This document shows positions 58,487-64,000 of a stretch of DNA of 64,000 nucleotides, piece by piece. Every line of letters begins with the position of its first letter. The first letter of the stretch is position 1. Both the position numbers and the translations under genes were made by a program. The DNA comes from Granulicatella balaenopterae (GTDB lineage: Bacteria > Bacillota > Bacilli > Lactobacillales > Aerococcaceae). The notes under the pieces are model-generated. The model was given only the letters and a program-made list of their open reading frames with translations. It was not told where the DNA came from and made no database searches. Where the stretch lies: contig NZ_FOGF01000002.1 in NCBI RefSeq assembly GCF_900111135.1, positions 1 to 64,000 on the forward strand, in the 5' to 3' direction.

Positions 58487-59502
58487 TATGCTTCATCTCC
58501 TTTTTTGAAAAAATCAAGTGGATTTGTTGTAACAATAATAGCTCCTAATACAATTACAATTGATCCAACTACGATATTTACTGTTAATGGTTGATCTAAG
58601 AATAATACTCCTAATAGCACACCCCAGAAAGCATATGTAACGTTTAATGACATACCAACCGCAACACCTGCTTGACAGTTTGCTTTATACCATAATAAGT
58701 ATCCAAATACAGCACCTAAACCTGATACTACTAACCATAATGCTGGAGTAACTGCAACAATTGTATCAACTAATAATTTCACTTCTCCTAAGAATGGAAT
58801 AACTAAGATTAAAATAACTAATCCTGAAATTAATTGACGTAAGTTTACTGTTACATCAGAGTCAAGCATTGAGCCACCAAAGCTTGAGAACATACCTTCA
58901 AGTCCCCAACCCATTGATGCGATTAATGCACAGATAATACCCAATGTAAAGTTTGGTGCATTATCAACTTTTGCATATCCGATAATTCCGGCACCAGCCA
59001 CACATAAAATCATTCCTAAAATAACACGTTTTGATGGACGATCTTTAAAGAAAATCCAAGCAAATAATGTACCAAATAGTGAACATGTAGCTGAAATTGG
59101 AATCGCATAAGCACCAGCCATTGCAATACCCATTAAATAAGCACCATTAGCAAGAGGTCCCCCAATTAAGAAACCTAATACTAACATCTGTCCTGATTTT
59201 GTTTTTAAAGTTCTCATTAATTCTTTTGTTTTACCTAATTTAATATTATAAATTAATAACCATAATCCAGAGAAAAAGTCATTTAACCCTGAACATACAA
59301 ACGGTGCGGCAAAAATACCAGCTGCAGAGATTAAAGGTTCGTATGATGCTGCTATCGCAACTATTGTGGAATAAAGTGCGAAGGTAAAACCTGATAGCAA
59401 GCCATTCACTACCCCTTGTCTGTGGAATTTTTTATTCAATGCAGCCATCTTTTTATCTGCTAAAGCTCTATTGTTTCCTTTTGCTCCTACATTCGTTTCC
59501 AT
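58486..59502 (-). CDS. DMT/EamA-family transporter of the cut operon
   Basis: 338 residues with ten hydrophobic spans in two EamA halves, preceded by a basic cytoplasmic tail of about 32 residues. GAGGAG ribosome site. Choline cut operons often carry a drug/metabolite-type transporter; it might take up choline or expel trimethylamine. Substrate cannot be read from sequence. Confidence 0.85.
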   Translation of the reverse strand: METNVGAKGNNRALADKKMAALNKKFHRQGVVNGLLSGFTFALYSTIVAIAASYEPLISAAGIFAAPFVCSGLNDFFSGLWLLIYNIKLGKTKELMRTLKTKSGQMLVLGFLIGGPLANGAYLMGIAMAGAYAIPISATCSLFGTLFAWIFFKDRPSKRVILGMILCVAGAGIIGYAKVDNAPNFTLGIICALIASMGWGLEGMFSSFGGSMLDSDVTVNLRQLISGLVILILVIPFLGEVKLLVDTIVAVTPALWLVVSGLGAVFGYLLWYKANCQAGVAVGMSLNVTYAFWGVLLGVLFLDQPLTVNIVVGSIVIVLGAIIVTTNPLDFFKKGDEA

Positions 59503-59535
59503 TGCGTTCGCTCCTCAATTATAATTTTTTTAAAA

Positions 59536-59814
59536 TTATTCTTTTGCAGGTAAAATTGTTTCTACATCACTATGTGGACGAGGAATAACGTGAACAGAAA
59601 CTAATTCACCAATACGTTGTGCAGCCGCAGCTCCAGCATCAGTAGCAGCTTTAACAGCACCTACGTCACCACGAACCATAACTGTAACTAAACCACCACC
59701 AACAAACTCTTTGCCGATTAATGTAACATTTGCAGCTTTCACCATTGCATCTGCTGCTTCAATCGAACCTACTAAACCTTTTGTTTCAATCATACCTAAT
59801 GCATCATATTTCAT
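59536..59814 (-). CDS. BMC-H shell protein (EutM/CutM-like), first gene of the cut operon
   Basis: 92 residues, canonical BMC domain with pore loop KEFVGGG. Nearly identical in protein and DNA to the last gene of the operon (44432-44716); the C-terminal tail differs (PAKE versus PQNNID). AAGGAGGAAAC ribosome site. The leader from the predicted start site is about 54 bases. Confidence 0.93.
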   Translation of the reverse strand: MKYDALGMIETKGLVGSIEAADAMVKAANVTLIGKEFVGGGLVTVMVRGDVGAVKAATDAGAAAAQRIGELVSVHVIPRPHSDVETILPAKE

Positions 59815-59874
59815 TCTTGTTTCCTCCTTAATAATTTAATAATTCCATTAATGATAGGGCCCTTTCACCTATTT

Positions 59875-59905
59875 ACTATAAAGGATACCCATTGGAGTAA
59901 TGCAA
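59875..59905 (-). promoter_or_regulatory. MerR-type promoter of the cut operon with operator dyad
   Basis: On the minus strand -35 TTGCAT (59905-59900) and -10 TATAGT (59880-59875) are separated by 19 bases, two more than normal. This is the hallmark of MerR-activated promoters. The spacer holds the imperfect dyad TACTCCA/TGGGTA on which a MerR dimer would sit. The divergent BmrR-like gene is the obvious regulator. Confidence 0.85.
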
Positions 59906-59914
59906 GCGTTTTTT
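59900..59914 (+). promoter_or_regulatory. cre-like site overlapping the cut -35
   Basis: ATGCAAGCGTTTTTT matches the catabolite-response consensus WTGNAARCGNWWWCA except at the last C and A. Its overlap with the -35 box would let CcpA repress the operon when glucose is present. Confidence 0.55.
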
Positions 59915-59960
59915 TATTTTGTTGTATTTTTCACATAAATTCCATACTGTTTCACATCCT

Positions 59961-60028
59961 TCTAATTGAGAACGCATACATAAAAAGCCGTGTTATCGTG
60001 ATATATAACAGTATCTAATTGAGAACGC
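59961..60028. repeat. 15-bp direct repeat upstream of the cut promoter
   Basis: TCTAATTGAGAACGC occurs exactly twice, at 59961-59975 and 60014-60028. The 53-base offset is about five helical turns, so both would face the same side of the DNA. No known regulator site comes to mind. Confidence 0.8.
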
Positions 60029-60031
60029 CAC

Positions 60032-60092
60032 TTATTTTATACTTATCCCTAACACAGTTTACGTAAACTGTTGTAAGTTTATTATAAAATAA
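60032..60092. repeat. Large imperfect palindrome with perfect 18-bp core
   Basis: The centre ACAGTTTACGTAAACTGT (60054-60071) is a perfect palindrome. ACTTA (60041-60045) pairs with TAAGT (60074-60078), and TTATTTTATA (60032-60041) with TATAAAATAA (60083-60092). A further ATAAAAAGCC (59980-59989) / GGCTTTTTAT (60107-60116) pair encloses all of it. No T-run of terminator type follows. Confidence 0.8.
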
Positions 60093-60385
60093 AACATGAT
60101 TGACCAGGCTTTTTATAACCATCACAAAAGAAGATTTCCTATTTTTATATTTTTAAAGTTACTTTTTACGAATTAAATCTCTATGTAATTATAATAAATC
60201 CGTAACCTAAAGGGGAAGGTTTTGTAGAAAATGAATTTAAACTATGTATTCTTATTAGAATTATGATACAATAAGTTTTGTAAGATAAATATGACACAAG
60301 TTCAACAACTATAACAGATAATAACAGTGTTTTTGATTGTGCTTTTTTGCACTAAAGTGTTAACCATTTAAGGAGGAGAAGGATT

Positions 60386-61237
60386 TTGACTGATATACAT
60401 CAAAATAAGAAACTCTACACTATAGGTGAAGCTGCTAAGATGTGTAATATTTCAAGAAAGACTTTGCGTTACTATGATAAGATTGGTTTATTGCATCCTG
60501 ATGAGGTTTCGGAACAAACAGGGTATCGCTATTATTCACTGGAAAATGTTTTAAAATTACCTATTATTAAATATTATAAGCAGATGGGATTTAAGCTAGA
60601 CGAAATTTATGAAGGCTTATCTCGTAATTCTACCTATATTCACGAACATAGCTTTATTAATAAAATGACTGAATTACAAGAACAGATTGAACGGTTAAAT
60701 GAACAATTAACCGCTGTTTCCGATTGGTATGATTTAATTCAAGAAGCTCGTTTTGTGTTAACTGCTGATGTTAATGAAGTTAGTATTAAATATTTACCTC
60801 CTGAAGTATATTGCTTTATGGAGCAAGATTTTTCATATGATTATTCTAGTTCTACTATCAATATCCCTTGGGTTAACTTTTTAGAAGATAATCACTGTGA
60901 AATTACTGGTCCTGTTATATTAGAGTTCGATTCAATGACAGAGCGAATCAATGAAACAGCAAATACCGTGAAAATTATGCAAAAAAAGGTCAGTAGTGAA
61001 AATAATTCTGTTTTAGAAATGCATACTAGTAGAGAATTAGTGGCAACTTTATATCATCGTGGAGATCATAAAAATATCAAGCAATCCTATCAAAAAATAC
61101 TTGATTGGGCTAAAAAAAATAATTATCATTGTGGCCCTCGCTGTATTGAGCGTTTTGTGATTGATTATTGGACAACAACTAATCCTGATGAGTTTGTCAC
61201 TGAAATTATGGTCCCTGTCGAAAGAAAACGTAAATAA
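60386..61237 (+). CDS. MerR-family regulator with GyrI-like ligand domain (BmrR type)
   Basis: 283 residues. The N-terminal winged helix has TIGEAAKMCNISRKTLRYYDKIGLLHP (11-37). A long dimer helix (about 90-118) leads to a GyrI-like domain of about 160 residues with several aromatics and an acidic floor. BmrR proteins bind lipophilic cations, so choline or trimethylamine is a reasonable ligand. The start is TTG behind AGGAGGAG. Divergent from the cut operon, whose promoter fits MerR control. Confidence 0.9.
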   Translation: MTDIHQNKKLYTIGEAAKMCNISRKTLRYYDKIGLLHPDEVSEQTGYRYYSLENVLKLPIIKYYKQMGFKLDEIYEGLSRNSTYIHEHSFINKMTELQEQIERLNEQLTAVSDWYDLIQEARFVLTADVNEVSIKYLPPEVYCFMEQDFSYDYSSSTINIPWVNFLEDNHCEITGPVILEFDSMTERINETANTVKIMQKKVSSENNSVLEMHTSRELVATLYHRGDHKNIKQSYQKILDWAKKNNYHCGPRCIERFVIDYWTTTNPDEFVTEIMVPVERKRK

Positions 61238-61250
61238 GATTTAAGTTCTA

Positions 61251-61300
61251 GAATAAATGGTGTTAGTGAGGGAATTCTTAACTAACATCATTTATTTTTT
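61251..61300 (+). terminator. Terminator after the MerR gene
   Basis: Stem AATAAATGGTGTTAGT/ACTAACATCATTTATT (one G-T) followed by TTTTTA. Confidence 0.85.
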
Positions 61301-61304
61301 ATAC

Positions 61305-61348
61305 AAAAAAACACTCCTTAAGTCTAAAACAAAACTTAAAGAGTGCTT
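61305..61348 (-). terminator. Terminator after the YjiH-family gene
   Basis: Minus-strand stem CACTCTTTAAGT/ACTTAAGGAGTG (one G-T) followed by TTTTTTTGT. Confidence 0.85.
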
Positions 61349-61363
61349 AATATTATTTATATT

Positions 61364-62731
61364 TTAAAAGAATAGATGTGCCATAATTGTGATGACTGGT
61401 AAAACAATAATGGTTCTTTCAATAAAGATGATAAATAACTCAACAATATTGACCGGTAATTTAGAACCTAAAATAACCGCACCTGTCTCAGATAAATAAA
61501 TTAATTGTGACACTGATAGAGCTGCAACAATAAAACGTGTCATAGTAGAAGGAATCTCAGCTGCTAAAATAGATGGAACTACCATATCGGCAAATCCTAC
61601 TACCATTGTCTGACTTGCTGCTATTGCATCAGGAACTTGTAATAATTCTAATAATGGAACAAATGGCATCCCTAAGTAAGTAAAAATCGGTGTATGTTCA
61701 GATAACATTAATGCAAGTGTCCCTACACACATAATGACAGGAATAACTCCTAGCCATAATCCTAATACCATTTCAACGCCACTTTGCATGAAGTTTTTAA
61801 TGTCCATATTTTTCTCAGCTTTTTCAGTTGCTAAGGTTAATGCCCATTGTCTTCTTGTATACCCCTTTGGAATGACTTCTACATTTTCTTCGTTATTATC
61901 AATAGCACACACATTACTTTTCTTAGATAAAGGTGGAATTCGCGGAATAATCAATGCAGCAATAATACCCGCCACAGCAATCGTTAAATAGAATGCCCCA
62001 AAATAATCTAATAGATCAACATTCCCTAGTACAACTAAGCAAAATGTAATGGATACTGCTGAAAAATTCGTAGCAATAGTGGCTGCTTCTCGAGCAGTAT
62101 AATAACCTTCAATATATTGTAAATTCGTTAAGGTTACACCTATTGTACCATCTCCAATCCATGACGCTACACAGTCTACCGCAGAACGTCCAGGTAAATT
62201 AAATAATGGTCGCATCACTTTCGTTAAAAATACGCCAATATACTCTAATAGTCCAAATTCAGTTAGAAACGGTAAAACAAAACCTGCTACTAAGAAAATT
62301 GAAAATAATCCACCAATTAAATCATATAAAATCAATCCCCCAGCACTATCTGCCCAAACTATCTCTGGTCCTATTTGTAAAGCTGTCATAACTGCAAATA
62401 ATAAACCTAACATCCGAATAACTAACCAGAAAGTGGATACATCCCCAATTTCTTTTAATAAGCTATTCTTTCTCATAAATTCAGGTTCAAATAATCGATA
62501 AACTAACGATATTGTGCATGATACAACAATCATTACTATAATCACATAATGGATTGGCACAACGGCATTGATGGCTTGATTAATGAATTTTGCCATTACG
62601 GATACCGCAACTGTTGTACTTCCACTTCCATCTTTAAATGGAGTCATTAATAGTAATATTCCTATAATTGAAGGGATAACAAACTTCAAAATTTTCCCTA
62701 TCGAAAACTTCCCAGTATCGGAATCTTCCAT
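61364..62731 (-). CDS. YjiH-family membrane protein (nucleoside-recognition/Gate domain)
   Basis: 455 residues, about ten to eleven spans. Gate-type motifs are seen around GRSAVDCVASWIGDGTIGVTLTN (near 195) and QTMVVGFADMVVPSILAAE (near 385). A cytoplasmic charged loop (about 285-325) splits the halves. YjiH proteins are uncharacterised presumed transporters. It is next to the cut regulator and has a cre-like site upstream, so a link to amine metabolism is possible but unproven. Confidence 0.8.
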   Translation of the reverse strand: MEDSDTGKFSIGKILKFVIPSIIGILLLMTPFKDGSGSTTVAVSVMAKFINQAINAVVPIHYVIIVMIVVSCTISLVYRLFEPEFMRKNSLLKEIGDVSTFWLVIRMLGLLFAVMTALQIGPEIVWADSAGGLILYDLIGGLFSIFLVAGFVLPFLTEFGLLEYIGVFLTKVMRPLFNLPGRSAVDCVASWIGDGTIGVTLTNLQYIEGYYTAREAATIATNFSAVSITFCLVVLGNVDLLDYFGAFYLTIAVAGIIAALIIPRIPPLSKKSNVCAIDNNEENVEVIPKGYTRRQWALTLATEKAEKNMDIKNFMQSGVEMVLGLWLGVIPVIMCVGTLALMLSEHTPIFTYLGMPFVPLLELLQVPDAIAASQTMVVGFADMVVPSILAAEIPSTMTRFIVAALSVSQLIYLSETGAVILGSKLPVNIVELFIIFIERTIIVLPVITIMAHLFF

Positions 62732-62786
62732 GATTCTTCACCTCATATAATATATTTTTTACACGTGCATCTAGGTAAATTATATA

Positions 62787-62804
62787 CTGTAAAGCGCTTT
62801 ATGT
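62787..62804. promoter_or_regulatory. cre-like palindrome upstream of the YjiH-family gene
   Basis: CTGTAAAGCGCTTTATGT contains the perfect palindrome AAAGCGCTTT that forms the core of catabolite-response elements, about 60 bases ahead of the gene. Confidence 0.6.
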
Positions 62805-62987
62805 CAAAAAACGTGATTTTTTACACAAAACACATAATTTATGACGTCTTTTTGTCACTTTATTCCTATCTAATTCATGTAAGGTTTTTCTGGTTTTTAA
62901 TATTTTGTATTTTTTTCAGATAATTATCATTTTTTTAGTTACTTTTTATTTCTTTTTTAACTGATACTCATCAAATATTAATAAAGT

Positions 62988-63054
62988 CAAAAAAAGAAAC
63001 TTTAGAGAATATTTTTTGTTCACTAAAAAAACTCATTATCTATTCTCTAAAGTT
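62988..63054 (-). terminator. Terminator after glycogen phosphorylase
   Basis: 14-bp perfect stem AACTTTAGAGAATA/TATTCTCTAAAGTT with a 29-base loop, then TCTTTTTTTG on the minus strand. Confidence 0.8.
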
Positions 63055-63060
63055 ATGGTA

Positions 63061-64000
63061 TTAATTTAATTTCCAAATATCTTTATTGTATTGTGCGATT
63101 GTTCGATCAGATGAGAAGAATCCTGCTTTACTAATATTAACAATTACTTTTGTTAACCATTCATCACGATTTTCATAATCTGCTAACATTTTCTCTTTAA
63201 CTGCTATATAGTCACTTAAATCTAATAAAGTCATAAACCAGTCTTTATTAATTAGCTCATTATATAGGCGTTCTAAGCGTTCTTTGTTTCCGACTGATAT
63301 CATATCATCTGATACAATAAAATCAACTAGCGGCTTAATATTAGCCATTTGATAGTAATCTTTAGCCACATATTCATTATTTTTGTATAAATCAATAACT
63401 GTTTGACTATCTTTACCAAAAATGTAAATATTATCGTCGCCTACTAATTCATGGATTTCAACGTTCGCTCCATCATCCGTTCCTAATGTTAATGCACCAT
63501 TTAACATAAATTTCATATTACCTGTTCCTGATGCTTCTTTAGAGGCTAATGAAATTTGTTCTGAAATATCAGCTGCTGGAATTAAGAAACTTGCTGCTGT
63601 AACATTATAGTTTTCTACCATGACAACTTGTAAGTACGGACTAACTTCCGGATCATTGGCAATTACTTCTGACAAACATAAAATTAAATGAATCACATCT
63701 TGTGCAATCGTATAAGCCGGTGCTGCTTTACCACCAAAGAAGACTGTAATTGGGCGCTCTGGAATATTCCCAGCTTTAATATCTAAATATTTATAAATGA
63801 CGTATAAAGCATTCATTTGTTGACGTTTGTATTCGTGGATACGTTTGATTTGAACATCAAAAATAGATTCTGGATTAATTTCTACACCTTGATTTTTTAA
63901 GATAAAGCTCTTTAATTTACGTTTATTATGATCTTTAATCGCTTCTAAGACGATCTTTACTGCACGGTCATCTTGATAGCTTAATAATTTTTCTAATTGC
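63061..64000 (-). CDS. glgP: Glycogen/maltodextrin phosphorylase, C-terminal part (runs off the window)
   Basis: The frame stays open from the stop at 63061 to the window end, giving 312 codons; an internal ATG at 63816 is not the start. Family motifs are [19 protein letters not shown] near the visible start and the pyridoxal-phosphate lysine in [16 protein letters not shown], followed by GTDDGANVE (often GTLDGANVE). It releases glucose-1-phosphate from glycogen or maltodextrins. The N-terminal half is outside the window. Confidence 0.93.
   Translation of the reverse strand, partial: QLEKLLSYQDDRAVKIVLEAIKDHNKRKLKSFILKNQGVEINPESIFDVQIKRIHEYKRQQMNALYVIYKYLDIKAGNIPERPITVFFGGKAAPAYTIAQDVIHLILCLSEVIANDPEVSPYLQVVMVENYNVTAASFLIPAADISEQISLASKEASGTGNMKFMLNGALTLGTDDGANVEIHELVGDDNIYIFGKDSQTVIDLYKNNEYVAKDYYQMANIKPLVDFIVSDDMISVGNKERLERLYNELINKDWFMTLLDLSDYIAVKEKMLADYENRDEWLTKVIVNISKAGFFSSDRTIAQYNKDIWKLN

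Larger units (their letters stand above)
59815..60385. promoter_or_regulatory. Divergent control region between the cut operon and its MerR regulator
   Basis: 571 bases without a convincing gene. It contains the cut promoter with dyad, a cre-like site, a 15-bp direct repeat, a large imperfect palindrome and a remote 10-bp inverted repeat (each listed separately). For merR, TACAAT at 60267-60272 may be a -10 box, but the -35 is poor. Confidence 0.75.
62732..63060. other. Intergenic region between glgP and the YjiH-family gene
   Basis: AT-rich with no gene. It contains a cre-like palindrome at 62787-62804 and the glgP terminator at 62988-63054. Confidence 0.6.

Noticed and set aside
60231-60266. 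Tiny open frame of 11 residues (MNLNYVFLLEL) in the cut control region
   Set aside because: The purine-rich GGGGAAGG is 13 bases away, too far for a good ribosome site, and nothing else supports a leader peptide.

Overview
The window is low-GC (roughly one third G+C) Firmicutes DNA. MecA/Spx, MurT/GatD, a UppP, strong AGGAG-type ribosome sites, an iron-sulfur-less MutY and a glmS ribozyme all fit Lactobacillales. I would guess Enterococcaceae or a Vagococcus-like relative, but the sequence alone does not fix the genus. The left edge is a cut-off ISL3-type insertion sequence and the right edge a cut-off glycogen phosphorylase. I saw no rRNA, tRNA, CRISPR array or prophage.

Positions 1-44 kb are mostly housekeeping and transport: VanZ-like protein, mecA, spx, trpS, an HD phosphohydrolase, murT-gatD (lipid II amidation), a prepilin-peptidase-like protein, an AI-2E-family permease, a lactonase-fold protein, IIA-Glc, uppP, zwf, a six-gene oligopeptide ABC operon with two tandem binding proteins (13.7-21.8 kb), an Ntdp phosphatase, recX-mutY, a class A PBP, glmS behind a glmS ribozyme, gpmA, a C69 dipeptidase, a two-component system facing an ABC-2 exporter, a glycine-betaine transporter, a secreted lipoprotein nuclease, and a membrane-anchored LysM-like protein. 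A little-known three-gene cassette (TPR / DUF4037 nucleotidyltransferase-like / DUF4125) ends this part at 41.8-44.2 kb.

Positions 44.4-59.8 kb form one minus-strand operon of 18 genes for a choline-degrading bacterial microcompartment of the glycyl-radical type (cut, type I/GRM1-like). CutC (choline trimethylamine-lyase) and its radical-SAM activase CutD make trimethylamine and acetaldehyde. CutF (acylating aldehyde dehydrogenase), PduL (phosphotransacylase) and CutO (alcohol dehydrogenase) turn acetaldehyde into acetyl-phosphate and ethanol. The shell comes from five BMC-H proteins, one EutS-like protein, one N-extended BMC protein and one EutN-type pentamer; no BMC-T is seen. Accessory proteins are EutJ-, EutP-, EutQ- and EutT-N-like, plus a small-molecule exporter/importer. 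The operon is divergent from a BmrR-like MerR regulator. Its promoter has the abnormally long 19-bp spacer typical of MerR-activated promoters, overlaps a catabolite-repression (cre) like site, and has direct repeats and a large palindrome further upstream.

The most interesting points are: the complete regulatory architecture of the cut promoter; an aldehyde dehydrogenase paralogue that lost its catalytic cysteine; a BMC-H protein fused to an acidic linker and SAP-like domain; a CutF with a cysteine-rich tail; near-identical shell genes at both operon ends; the DUF4037/DUF4125/TPR cassette; the Fe-S-less MutY; and an unusually structured IS end.
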